This document shows, piece after piece, positions 34,806-43,726 of a DNA stretch of 64,000 nucleotides; positions within the stretch are counted from its first letter, which is position 1, and every line of letters starts with the position of its first letter. Both the position numbers and the translations under genes were made by a program. Under the pieces are notes generated by a model. The model made no database searches and was not told the origin of the DNA. It was given only the letters and a program-made list of their open reading frames with translations. The DNA lies in NCBI RefSeq assembly GCF_027186265.1, contig NZ_CP114176.1:1054001-1118000 (forward strand). Direction: 5' to 3'. This DNA comes from Lentibacillus daqui (GTDB taxonomy: Bacteria; Bacillota; Bacilli; Bacillales; Amphibacillaceae).

Positions 34806-35526
34806 AGTTTCGGGCGTGGAAACATTTTATGGGAATATCCAAGCGTTGAAAGGAATAGACCTGCAAGTAAAAGAAGGTACGATTGTTACGATTCTTGGGG
34901 CAAATGGGGCAGGAAAAACAACGATGATGAAAACAATCGCCGGGCTTATCAGGCCAAAGAAAGGAACAGTTGAATTTCTTGGTGAGCATGTAACAGGCTT
35001 CCGACCCGATCAATTAATTCGCAAAGGAGTTGCGCTCGTACCTGAAGGAAGGGCAATGCTATCCGAAATGACGGTAAGGGAAAATTTGGAAATGGGTGCG
35101 TATCATCGTAATGATAGTGAGGTAGAGCATGATATCGAACAAGTGATGGAGCGTTTTTCCATTTTAAAGGAGCGTCAGGATCAACTTGCGGGAACAATGT
35201 CAGGCGGACAGCAACAAATGCTGGCAATTGCCCGAGCGCTGCTAGCCCGTCCCAAGTTATTATTACTCGATGAACCCTCCATGGGACTTGCACCAATTAT
35301 CGTAGCGGATATCTTTACAATGATCAAAGAAATTAATGATGCAGGTACTACCATTTTACTTGTCGAGCAAAATGCTAAACAAGCATTAAAAATTGCTGAT
35401 TATGGTTATGTCTTGGAGACCGGGAATTTGACATTGGAAGGCAGCGCTAAGGATTTGCTGGCGGATACAAGCATCGCTGAAGCTTATTTGGGCGGGAAAA
35501 AGGAAACATCAAATTCCACTAGATAA
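34792..35526 (+). CDS. LivF-type ABC transporter ATP-binding protein
   Basis: 244 residues. Walker A GANGAGKTT, signature MSGGQQQMLAIARAL, Walker B LLLLDEPSMGL and VEQNAKQALKIADYGYVLETG at the end are typical of LivF. The frame is open from 34705 inside livG, but the protein homology starts at ATG 34792 with GGAAGGGAG upstream, giving a 14-base overlap with livG. The lutA gene begins only 27 bases after its stop codon. Confidence 0.92.
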   Translation: MILLKVSGVETFYGNIQALKGIDLQVKEGTIVTILGANGAGKTTMMKTIAGLIRPKKGTVEFLGEHVTGFRPDQLIRKGVALVPEGRAMLSEMTVRENLEMGAYHRNDSEVEHDIEQVMERFSILKERQDQLAGTMSGGQQQMLAIARALLARPKLLLLDEPSMGLAPIIVADIFTMIKEINDAGTTILLVEQNAKQALKIADYGYVLETGNLTLEGSAKDLLADTSIAEAYLGGKKETSNSTR

Positions 35527-35553
35527 AAATTATGTTGAAGAGGGCTGAAAACT

Positions 35554-36273
35554 ATGAAAGTATCTTTATTCCTTACCTGTATAGGTGAGGTGTTTTATCC
35601 AAACGTTGGCAAAGACGTTGTCAAGGTGCTCGAACGATTGGGCTGTGAGGTTGATTTTCCAGAAGGACAGACCTGTTGCGGACAGCCGGCATACAATAGT
35701 GGCTATCGAAAGGACGCAATCAAAGGGGCAAAACAAATGATTAACGCTTTTGCCGGAGCAGCGTACGTTGTTGCCCCATCCGGGTCTTGTGTTGCAATGG
35801 TTCACGAATATCCGGCATTATTACAGGATGATGCTTATTGGCTGGACAAGGCAAGAGAATTATCTAATAAAACGTACGAGTTCACACAATTTTTAGTTGA
35901 CGTTTTACAGGTTACAGATGTTGGCGCTGTTTATCCGGCTAAAGCAACCTATCATTCATCCTGTCATATGAATCGGTTATTGGGGGTTAAGGAAGCCCCA
36001 AAACAATTGTTGCAACACGTGGAGGGATTGGAATTGGAACCGTTGAGCAATGGTTACGATTGCTGTGGATTTGGCGGAACGTTTGCCGTTAAGATGTCTG
36101 CTATTTCCGAGCAGATGGTAGACGAGAAAGTCCGACATATTGAAGAAACAAATGCCGATACATTAATTGGTGCAGACTGTAGCTGTCTTATGAATATCAA
36201 AGGACGATTGGAGCGATTGGATAAACCGATTGAGGTAAAACATATTGCCGAGGTTCTTAACCATCATAAATAA
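35554..36273 (+). CDS. lutA: L-lactate utilization protein LutA, (Fe-S)-binding subunit
   Basis: 239 residues with the two CCG domains of the LutA/GlcF/HdrD family. The first cluster-binding block has GQTCCGQPAYNSGY, and the second has CHMNRLLG followed by DCCGFGGTFAVK. LutABC oxidises L-lactate to pyruvate at the membrane and replaces LctD/LldD in Bacillus. It has GAAGAGGGCTGAAAACT before the ATG and follows livF closely, so it appears to be transcribed with the Liv importer. No lactate permease of the LctP/LutP type is present in the window. Confidence 0.92.
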   Translation: MKVSLFLTCIGEVFYPNVGKDVVKVLERLGCEVDFPEGQTCCGQPAYNSGYRKDAIKGAKQMINAFAGAAYVVAPSGSCVAMVHEYPALLQDDAYWLDKARELSNKTYEFTQFLVDVLQVTDVGAVYPAKATYHSSCHMNRLLGVKEAPKQLLQHVEGLELEPLSNGYDCCGFGGTFAVKMSAISEQMVDEKVRHIEETNADTLIGADCSCLMNIKGRLERLDKPIEVKHIAEVLNHHK

Positions 36274-36296
36274 TTATCGGACTGGAGGGAAGTAGC

Positions 36297-37736
36297 ATGT
36301 CGATCAAGATTGATGATAAAAATTTCTATGACCATGTTGATCAGGAGCTAAAAGATACCTTTATGCGTAATGCTATTAGCAACGCCCAGGACAACCTACG
36401 TGGAAAGAAGATTGCGGCAACAACTGAGGATGAACCGTTTGGCAATTGGGAAGAATGGCGGAATGCCGGAGAAGAGATTCGCCGGCACACACTGGAAAAC
36501 CTTGATTACTATTTACAACAATTAAGTGAAAATATAGCTGAACGGGGTGGCCATGTATTTTTTGCGGCCACAGCTGAGGAAGCCAATCAGTACATAAAGG
36601 AAGTTGTCGAACAAAAGAATGCAAGAAATGTTGTGAAAACAAAATCAATGGTTACCGAGGAAATCAGCCTGAATGAAATGTTGGAAGATATGGGCTGTGA
36701 TATATTGGAAACCGACCTTGGTGAATATATTTTGCAAATCGACGATGATAGACCATCGCATTTCGTGGCACCATCGCTGCATAAAAACAAAGAACAGATA
36801 CGCGATACATACCGGGAAAAAATAGCCTACGATGGTACCGAGAAACCTGAGGAATTGACGGTCTATACGAGAAAAGTATTACGGGAAAAGTTTTTACAGG
36901 CAGATGTAGGAATTACCGGATGCAATTTTGCCGTTGCTGATTCAGGTACAGTGACCCTTGTTACCAATGAAGGCAATGCAAACATGGTGACAACACTGCC
37001 AGATACACAGATTAGTGTGATGGGGATGGAGCGGGTGGTTCCATCATGGGAAGATTTGGATGTGCTTGTTAGTTTGTTGTGCCGCAGTGCGGTTGGCCAA
37101 CATCTATCCACGTATGTAACCGCAGTCTCTCCGGATGTAGAATCAGATACGGTTGACGCGCCAAGCGATTTTCATCTGGTTATTTTGGACGGAGGGCGTT
37201 CCCGTGCTTTGGGGACTGAATTTCAGGAGGCATTGCATTGTATTCGCTGTGCAGCATGTGTCAATGTCTGTCCAGTTTATCGTCATATTGGCGGTCATGC
37301 CTATGGCTCTATTTATCAGGGGCCGATTGGGGCGGTACTATCACCAATTCTGGCAGGGTATGAAGAATATCAGGAATTGCCGTTTGCTTCCAGTCTATGC
37401 GGGGCCTGTACCGAGGCGTGCCCTGTAAAAATTCCGCTTCATGAACTGCTTATCAGACACCGTGAACGCATTGTTGCCGGGGAGGGGAAAACAAAAGCAA
37501 GCGAGAAATTGATGATGAAGGGTTTTGGAAACATGACGTCATCAGCATCAGTTTTTCAAACGGCAGTAAAAGCTGCACCAACATTAACCCGTCCATTTGC
37601 AAAAGACGGTTCCATTTCTAAAGGTCCCGGCCCATTAAAAGCCTGGACAAACAAACGCGATTTCCCGGCGCCAAGCAAAGACAACTTCCGCCAATGGTTT
37701 GCCGATCACAAACGTGGGGGCGATATAAATGAGTAA
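36297..37736 (+). CDS. lutB: L-lactate utilization protein LutB, iron-sulfur subunit
   Basis: 479 residues. An N-terminal LUD domain (residues about 60-300, with VTGCNFAVADSGTVTLVTNEGN-like phosphate-binding region read as GITGCNFAVADSGT) is followed by a ferredoxin-like module with CIRCAACVNVCPVYR and CGACTEACPVKIP, two 4Fe-4S sites. It forms the LutABC complex with its neighbours. GGAGGGAAGTAGC precedes the ATG, and the stop overlaps the lutC start by eight bases. Confidence 0.93.
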   Translation: MSIKIDDKNFYDHVDQELKDTFMRNAISNAQDNLRGKKIAATTEDEPFGNWEEWRNAGEEIRRHTLENLDYYLQQLSENIAERGGHVFFAATAEEANQYIKEVVEQKNARNVVKTKSMVTEEISLNEMLEDMGCDILETDLGEYILQIDDDRPSHFVAPSLHKNKEQIRDTYREKIAYDGTEKPEELTVYTRKVLREKFLQADVGITGCNFAVADSGTVTLVTNEGNANMVTTLPDTQISVMGMERVVPSWEDLDVLVSLLCRSAVGQHLSTYVTAVSPDVESDTVDAPSDFHLVILDGGRSRALGTEFQEALHCIRCAACVNVCPVYRHIGGHAYGSIYQGPIGAVLSPILAGYEEYQELPFASSLCGACTEACPVKIPLHELLIRHRERIVAGEGKTKASEKLMMKGFGNMTSSASVFQTAVKAAPTLTRPFAKDGSISKGPGPLKAWTNKRDFPAPSKDNFRQWFADHKRGGDINE

Positions 37737-38427
37737 GGGGAATATCTATCATCGGGAGGAATTTTTACAAACGATTGCTAAAAATCTCAGGCGCAAACCA
37801 CGACTACGTGAGATGGAGCGCCCCAAAAGAAAATATAGGCCGGAGCCAAAGGTATATGCGACACTTTCAGCAACGGAATTGCTACAAGTAATGAGAGATG
37901 AATGCGATAAGATCCATACCGAACTGCTGGAAACGGATCAAGCATCTCTTCCCAAGGTATTAGCTAAACAAATCGGAGTTCATGGGAATGGGTCAATTGT
38001 AATACCGGAAGATCCACGGTTTATCGACTATGGATTGGATGGTGTGTTATCACAAGAAGATGTTCATACATGGGATCCTTCCCGTGGAGATGAAAACATT
38101 ACTCATGCGGAGCAGGCCAATATCGGTATTATGTTTAGTGACATCACCTTGGCTGAATCGGCAACAACAGTCATTTTTAATGATAAGAACAAGGCAAGGG
38201 CGATCAGTTTATTGCCAACAACTTTCATTGCGATTATTCCCAAGCATTCGATTGTACCCAGAATGACCCAGGCCGCACAAATAATTGAGCAACAAATTAA
38301 GGCCGGAGAAACGATTCCCTCCTGTGTTAATCTTATCTCCGGTCCAAGTAACAGTGCAGACATTGAGTATAATCTTGTAGTTGGCGTACATGGACCGATT
38401 AAGGCATCATACATTGTTGTTGATTAA
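37729..38427 (+). CDS. lutC: L-lactate utilization protein LutC
   Basis: 232 residues, LUD domain. IGIMFSDITLAESATTVIF and the terminal SGPSNSADIEYNLVVGVHGP are family hallmarks. It lacks Fe-S motifs, as LutC does, and starts within the end of lutB, which implies translational coupling. It is the last gene of the Liv-Lut unit and a hairpin follows. Confidence 0.92.
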   Translation: MSKGNIYHREEFLQTIAKNLRRKPRLREMERPKRKYRPEPKVYATLSATELLQVMRDECDKIHTELLETDQASLPKVLAKQIGVHGNGSIVIPEDPRFIDYGLDGVLSQEDVHTWDPSRGDENITHAEQANIGIMFSDITLAESATTVIFNDKNKARAISLLPTTFIAIIPKHSIVPRMTQAAQIIEQQIKAGETIPSCVNLISGPSNSADIEYNLVVGVHGPIKASYIVVD

Positions 38428-38434
38428 CTGTGAA

Positions 38435-38466
38435 AATGTAGCAGGAATTGGTTTTCCTGTTACATT
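38435..38466 (+). terminator. Stem-loop after lutC, probable terminator
   Basis: A 13-bp stem (38435-38447 with 38454-38466, one G-T pair) starting eight bases after the lutC stop codon. The following tract is only moderately T-rich. Confidence 0.65.
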
Positions 38467-38646
38467 TCATTCATTCCGCTTCCCGGTTACCACATTCAAA
38501 CCTCGTAGGCCCATTGCGTTCCATGAATTTTCCAAAATAAGAATATCAAAAGCTATCAAACTATGGTAAAATAGATAGGAGTTTCTTCCTAAGTATGTTA
38601 GCATGGCGAAAAAATGAAACATATGAGGATACGAGGAGTTTTAAAG

Positions 38647-39591
38647 ATGACCAGAACAGAGAAAAACCGAAATAAAAAATCTAAAAAAAGATGGCTGAGA
38701 ATTCCGCTTGCTATCATTTTGTTAATAGTGCTTGGGGCAGGTGCGTATGCCTTTTCGATCTACCACAATGCCAAAGTGACGGTCAATAACAAGATGCATG
38801 AACAGGTGAATTCCATTGATCACAACATAACGAAGAAAAAATTGAAAGCGACCAAACCTTTGAATATCTTATTGCTTGGTGTTGATGAGCGTGAAAATGA
38901 CAAAGGACGTTCAGATGCTTTAATGGTGCTGTCGCTTGATCCAGTGCATGCGAAAATGCAATTGATAAGTATCCCCCGGGACACCAGAACAACAATTGTT
39001 GGAAAAGGTTTTGAGGACAAGATTAACCATGCCTATGCTTATGGCGGATCAGATATGTCAGTAGCAACGGTTGAAAACTTCCTTGATATTGACCTGGATT
39101 ATTACGTACAAATGAATATGGAAGGGTTGCAGGAACTGGTTGATCAACTGGGAACGATTAGTGTAGACAACGATATTGCCTGGAATGATGGGAAGTACGA
39201 ATTTGATAAAGGTCCGGTCGAAATGGATGGTGACAAAACCATGCACTTTGTCAGGATGCGTAAACAAGATCCAGATGGCGACTTTGGCCGGACAAAACGA
39301 CAGCGGCAAGTGATTGAAGGTATTGTCAATAGAGGGGCAAGTGTTGGATCTGTCAGTAAAATTAATGGTCTGATCGATATTATGGGAAACAATATGACAA
39401 CCAATCTTGATTTTGATGATATGAAAAAACTTCTTAAAGGCTACAAAGATACAAGAAAAAACATCATTAGCTATCAAATGGAGGGGAACGGATCAAATAT
39501 CAAAAATGATCAAGGCCAAGACGTTTATTATTTAATTGTTCCGGATGAAGAAGTGTCTAAAGTCCATGGAATGATTACTGATATAAAATAG
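38647..39591 (+). CDS. LytR-CpsA-Psr (LCP) family cell wall ligase
   Basis: 314 residues. A short basic cytoplasmic tail (RNKKSKKRW) and one membrane anchor (about 18-38) precede the extracellular LCP domain. Domain features are NILLLGVDERENDKGRSDALMV, the arginine motif SIPRDTRTTI, HAYAYGG and MHFVRMRKQDPDGDFGRTKRQ. LCP enzymes (TagT/U/V) attach wall teichoic acid or other undecaprenyl-linked glycopolymers to peptidoglycan. ATG 38647 has ACGAGGAG at good spacing; the ORF start at 38614 has none. It is monocistronic, with a terminator at 39608. Which TagTUV paralogue it matches cannot be told. Confidence 0.9.
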   Translation: MTRTEKNRNKKSKKRWLRIPLAIILLIVLGAGAYAFSIYHNAKVTVNNKMHEQVNSIDHNITKKKLKATKPLNILLLGVDERENDKGRSDALMVLSLDPVHAKMQLISIPRDTRTTIVGKGFEDKINHAYAYGGSDMSVATVENFLDIDLDYYVQMNMEGLQELVDQLGTISVDNDIAWNDGKYEFDKGPVEMDGDKTMHFVRMRKQDPDGDFGRTKRQRQVIEGIVNRGASVGSVSKINGLIDIMGNNMTTNLDFDDMKKLLKGYKDTRKNIISYQMEGNGSNIKNDQGQDVYYLIVPDEEVSKVHGMITDIK

Positions 39592-39607
39592 GATATAAAA
39601 AACCTAG

Positions 39608-39647
39608 AACCTGTGCATCGTATGGATAAATGTGCAGGTTTTCCTTT
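39608..39647 (+). terminator. Rho-independent terminator of the LCP gene
   Basis: AACCTGTGCAT (39608-39618) pairs with ATGTGCAGGTT (39630-39640), with two G-T pairs, followed by TTTCCTTT. Confidence 0.65.
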
Positions 39648-39744
39648 CAGTTATTGTTCAGAAAAGTGGGATATCTAAAGACTCAACCATCCTGTGGTAC
39701 TTTTTCACAAATACAATGAAACAATGCAAATAGGAGCCCGGAAA

Positions 39745-40734
39745 ATGAAAACCAATTCCAAACTATTCATTTATACTTGCTGTGGGGTTATTTTCTTCAT
39801 TAGTTTTATTGGTATGCTGATGTACGGATATAAAACATTTTATATTGAAACCAAAAGTGAACCGCATAAAACGTACAAGTATCATTTTGCCTTAATCGCG
39901 GAGGAATCTGATAACGATTATTGGCAGTTGATTAAACGGGGTGCAAAAGAGGCGGCAAAGCAGAATGATATTTATATAGAATATGTTGCACCGGAAAAAG
40001 CCGATAATGAAAAAATGCTGAAACTGCTGGATCGCATGATATCTGCCAATGTCGATGGCATTGTGGTACAGGGAATCAAGGGCGAACGGTTTGTCAATTT
40101 GGTACATAAGGCAACTGAAAAGGGCATACCCATTATAACAATTGATACCGATGTGAAGAGCAGCGAACGGAAGGTATATGTGGGAACCGATAATTTTCTC
40201 GCGGGAAAATTGGCTGGCCAGGCGTTACTGAAAAATACCACTGGTGAACAATATGTAGGGATTGTTACAGGCAGATTCGATGCGCTTAACCAGCGGGAAC
40301 GGATTGCCGGCTTTAAACAGACAATTGCCGGAAACGACCGGATTCATATTGTTGATACAAAAGAATCGAATATTACTGTTGTTGGTGCATCACAAGCAAC
40401 TTATTCATTGCTAAAACAATATCCAAAAATCACCGCGCTGTTTGGCACTAGTTCACTTGACGGTGTCGGCATCATTGATGGACTTGAGGAGATTGCTCCA
40501 AATAAAAATCTATATATTGTTGCGTTTGATCTTTTGCCAGAAACGCTGAATTTAATCAAAGAAGGCAAAGTCGATGTAACTATCGCTCAATATCCAGAAG
40601 AAATGGGTTCAAAAGCTGTTAGTATTATGATTAAATTGCAAGATAATGACATTCTGGAAAATCGGCAATATACCGGAACAAAAATAATCGAAAAAAAAGA
40701 TTTGCTTCCCGATCAGGCTGGTGATGCCAAATGA
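39745..40734 (+). CDS. Membrane-anchored sugar-binding sensor protein (XylFII/RbsB-like)
   Basis: 329 residues. A single N-terminal membrane helix (about 8-28) has no lipobox, so the protein stays tethered outside the membrane. The rest is a type-I periplasmic binding fold of the ribose/xylose group (YHFALIAEESDNDYWQLI, ANVDGIVVQG, GIPIITIDTDV, GFKQTIAG, ITALFGTSSLDGVGIIDGL). The stop overlaps the histidine kinase start. In clostridia an equivalent protein, XylFII, senses xylose and activates LytS/YesN, so a sensor role for a sugar is likely. AGGAGCCCGGAAA precedes ATG 39745. Confidence 0.82.
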   Translation: MKTNSKLFIYTCCGVIFFISFIGMLMYGYKTFYIETKSEPHKTYKYHFALIAEESDNDYWQLIKRGAKEAAKQNDIYIEYVAPEKADNEKMLKLLDRMISANVDGIVVQGIKGERFVNLVHKATEKGIPIITIDTDVKSSERKVYVGTDNFLAGKLAGQALLKNTTGEQYVGIVTGRFDALNQRERIAGFKQTIAGNDRIHIVDTKESNITVVGASQATYSLLKQYPKITALFGTSSLDGVGIIDGLEEIAPNKNLYIVAFDLLPETLNLIKEGKVDVTIAQYPEEMGSKAVSIMIKLQDNDILENRQYTGTKIIEKKDLLPDQAGDAK

Positions 40735-42158
40735 AGACAATCAGGGGGAAACTATTGGTCTATTTTTTGGTATTTGTGATTCTTTTTTACGTCACGGCAA
40801 TTTCGATTTTTGTCAGTTCCAACAAATTGACACATATATATGATGATAGCTTTCAACAATTTCTGTTGCTTAACTCAATCTCACAACATTCGAACGAACT
40901 TTATGCGAATACACGAACGCTTGTAGTGGAAGCGGATTCAGATAAGTCGAATAAATATTACAACGTTAAAACCATCTTACAAAATGAAATGGAAAAAATA
41001 ACGAATACTTTCTATGATATTGATCCGATCAAAATTAAAAACTACCAAAATCTATTGGAATCGTTCATATTGGAAAGTGAATTGACGGTTGGTTTCGTAT
41101 TTCGGGATGACATTGAGCAATATACCTATCATTTGGAGCAAACGCATAATGCATCGGATTACATACAGGAAGCAACCCTCGAATTAATTGATCTTGAATT
41201 AACGGCGTATCAATCATTCTATCAGGACCTGCAAGCAAGGAATCATGCTTTTTTCTATTTTATCCTTTTGTTATTTGTTTCTACAATCATGTTGGCGATA
41301 TTCTTTGCCTGGTGGTTTTCCAAAGGGATTACCAAACCTATTGATAAACTATCCCATGCAGCAAAAGAGGTTGCAGCAGGTAATTTAACCGGAAGCCCGA
41401 TTACCATACGCTCCAATGATGAATTGCAATTACTTGGTGATACATTTAACAGTATGCGCACAAATATTCATTATCTGGTCGAGGAAATTAGGGATCAATC
41501 CGAAATGGACCGTCTTTTGAAAGATATGGAATTAAAACACTTGCAAAGTCAGATTAATCCGCATTTCTTGTTTAATACGCTTAATACTTTATCGAAAATG
41601 GCCTATTTGGAAGATGCGCAGTCAACATCAGCTTTGATTGATTCAGTGGCAACATTATTGAGGCACAATCTGGGGGATATTGATAGTCAGGTGACGCTTG
41701 GAGACGAGGTGAAGGTTGTAAGGGATTATTTTCATATTCAAAAGACCAGGTTTTCCGAACGGATCCAATTCGATATGTCAATCGATGAAACTTGTTTAGC
41801 AATTCAGATACCACGATTAACCCTGCAGCCGCTTGTAGAAAATGCTTTTATCCATGGGATTGAGGAAAAAGAGGATGGTGGCACCATCACATTGACAATT
41901 TTTCCATGTGGGGAAGACGTTGTCGTTCAAATACATGATGACGGTGTCGGTATGACAGAAACTAAAGTTAATGAGCTAATGTCACTGATGAAGCGTAAGG
42001 GTAGGCATGTGGGACATTCGACAGGAATCGGTTTAACTAATGTGATCCATCGTCTGCAACTATTCTATCAAAAGAACCATGTTGTGGACATTCAATCGGA
42101 ACCAGGTCATGGCACAACCATTTCGCTGTTCCTTCCCAAATATAACGTGGAAACATAA
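40731..42158 (+). CDS. Sensor histidine kinase, YesM/LytS type
   Basis: 475 residues. Two membrane helices (about 8-29 and 174-194) enclose an extracellular helical domain of about 145 residues. A HAMP linker (ITKPIDKLSHAAKEVAAGNL) leads to a His_kinase domain with phosphoacceptor His278 in SQINPHFLFNTLNTL and an HATPase domain (LTLQPLVENAFIHGI, HDDGVGM, STGIGLTNVIHRLQLFY). It overlaps the upstream sensor gene by four bases. It should phosphorylate the adjacent response regulator in response to sugar bound outside. Confidence 0.92.
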   Translation: MKTIRGKLLVYFLVFVILFYVTAISIFVSSNKLTHIYDDSFQQFLLLNSISQHSNELYANTRTLVVEADSDKSNKYYNVKTILQNEMEKITNTFYDIDPIKIKNYQNLLESFILESELTVGFVFRDDIEQYTYHLEQTHNASDYIQEATLELIDLELTAYQSFYQDLQARNHAFFYFILLLFVSTIMLAIFFAWWFSKGITKPIDKLSHAAKEVAAGNLTGSPITIRSNDELQLLGDTFNSMRTNIHYLVEEIRDQSEMDRLLKDMELKHLQSQINPHFLFNTLNTLSKMAYLEDAQSTSALIDSVATLLRHNLGDIDSQVTLGDEVKVVRDYFHIQKTRFSERIQFDMSIDETCLAIQIPRLTLQPLVENAFIHGIEEKEDGGTITLTIFPCGEDVVVQIHDDGVGMTETKVNELMSLMKRKGRHVGHSTGIGLTNVIHRLQLFYQKNHVVDIQSEPGHGTTISLFLPKYNVET

Positions 42159-42177
42159 CCAAAGGAGTAGAATATAT

Positions 42178-43608
42178 ATGCGCATATTAATTGCTGAGGA
42201 TGAATTACTCGAACGAAAAGCAATGGTAAAGTTTATCGCAGCGAATTTTACTGATTTGGAAGTTGTTGGAGAGGCGTCTAATGGAAGAAAGGCGATTGAA
42301 TTAGCACGGCATTATAAACCTGACATCATTTTTATGGATATTAAAATGCCGGGTATTAATGGACTTGAGGCGATAGAAACGATCATCCATGAAACTGCTT
42401 CCGTCAAGTTTATTCTTGTTTCAGCATATGACTCGTTTGCTTATGCAAAAAAGGCGATGCAGTTTGGCATCAAGGAATATATTTTAAAACCGGGGAAAAA
42501 GGTGGATATCATTCAGGCGATTCGTCGGGTGCAAAAGGAAATTATCCGGGAACGAGAACAACTTGCGGAACAATCGCAAACTAATCAGCTGGTTAAGGAA
42601 CATCTGTTGACCAAATTGATGAAATATCCAGTTGATGATGCAACCAAACGCCTTCAACAGCAATTTTTCCCACAACTGAAAAATGGATACTTTCTTGTAG
42701 TGCAGGCAGTTAATGAAATTTCATATGATCAGGTCAAACAAATCTTTACCTTTCATCTTCCCGCGTCCTTTATTATGCAGCAACAAGGGGATTGGTATAA
42801 TGTTTGTGTTTTTTCGTCTGCAAAAGTAGATAAAGCGGTAATATTGCAGACGGCCAGAATGATTCAAATGACATTGGGCGGAAATAGCTTCATTGGTGCA
42901 AGTTATTCATATCCTGTTGATGATTTACCTAAGGCTTATCATGAAGCTTTTTCAGCCTGCTTTGAACTGGAAAAGGAGCAAAACCGCCACTACGGATTTT
43001 TTATGAGCAAACGAACCTATTTATCGATTAACCAACCAGTTGCTAAACTACTGGATTTGATCGAACGTTGTAATGACCAGGAAGCATTGCAGTTTTACAG
43101 GGATAACCTGGGTCAATTTACCGCCAACGACCGGGATGAAATATACATGAAGATAAAATCAATGTTGACCAACCGTGGGCTAACCGCGCCGGAACAAAGC
43201 TTATCCGATTTAACCACAACCAAGGACTGGGAAAAATTTATTACGGTTTGTTGTTTGCAAATGCAGGAATATCACCAATCAAAACAATATATGGAGAAAG
43301 CAAAGCAATTTATCAAGCAGCATTATCGGGACACTATAACCCTGGAAGAAACAGCGGATCAAGTGAATTTAAGTCCCAATTATTTTTCTAATCTATTTAA
43401 GCAGGAAGAAGGTGCTACATTCATTGAATACGTTACCCGGGTACGTTTACAGAAGGCAAAAGAATTACTGGAGGAAAATAGCTATTCATTGAAAGAAATT
43501 AGTGCATTGGTTGGATACAATGATCCCAATTATTTTAGCCGAGTGTTTAAGAAACATTATTCCAAATCACCGAAACAGTTCCAACAGGCTATTGGATCAA
43601 AGACATAA
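42178..43608 (+). CDS. Response regulator with AraC-type DNA-binding domain (YesN type)
   Basis: 476 residues. The receiver domain (1-120) has the acidic pocket AEDE, phosphoacceptor Asp54 in IIFMDIKMPG, and Lys in KEYILKPGKK. A middle region of about 240 residues has no clear motif. The C-terminal AraC/XylS domain carries two helix-turn-helices (ITLEETADQVNLSPNYFSNL and LKEISALVGYNDPNYFSRVF). It probably activates the adjacent sugar ABC transporter genes. ATG 42178 with AAAGGAG upstream is chosen; the frame is open from 42079, inside the kinase gene. Confidence 0.92.
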   Translation: MRILIAEDELLERKAMVKFIAANFTDLEVVGEASNGRKAIELARHYKPDIIFMDIKMPGINGLEAIETIIHETASVKFILVSAYDSFAYAKKAMQFGIKEYILKPGKKVDIIQAIRRVQKEIIREREQLAEQSQTNQLVKEHLLTKLMKYPVDDATKRLQQQFFPQLKNGYFLVVQAVNEISYDQVKQIFTFHLPASFIMQQQGDWYNVCVFSSAKVDKAVILQTARMIQMTLGGNSFIGASYSYPVDDLPKAYHEAFSACFELEKEQNRHYGFFMSKRTYLSINQPVAKLLDLIERCNDQEALQFYRDNLGQFTANDRDEIYMKIKSMLTNRGLTAPEQSLSDLTTTKDWEKFITVCCLQMQEYHQSKQYMEKAKQFIKQHYRDTITLEETADQVNLSPNYFSNLFKQEEGATFIEYVTRVRLQKAKELLEENSYSLKEISALVGYNDPNYFSRVFKKHYSKSPKQFQQAIGSKT

Positions 43609-43695
43609 ATACCGAAACCATAAAAAAATGAAGAGAATCGTAAAAATGTACAGAAATTCTTCCATCCAAATACTAAAGTTTAGATTTATAATTTG

Positions 43696-43709
43696 TGTAA
43701 GCGTTAACA
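43696..43709 (+). promoter_or_regulatory. CcpA catabolite-responsive element (cre)
   Basis: TGTAAGCGTTAACA fits the cre consensus TGWAANCGNTNWCA at every position. It lies just after a TATAAT at 43687-43692, so it covers the expected transcription start of the sugar-binding protein gene. Carbon catabolite repression of this importer is therefore very likely. Confidence 0.8.
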
Positions 43710-43726
43710 AAGGGGAGGGGGAATCA

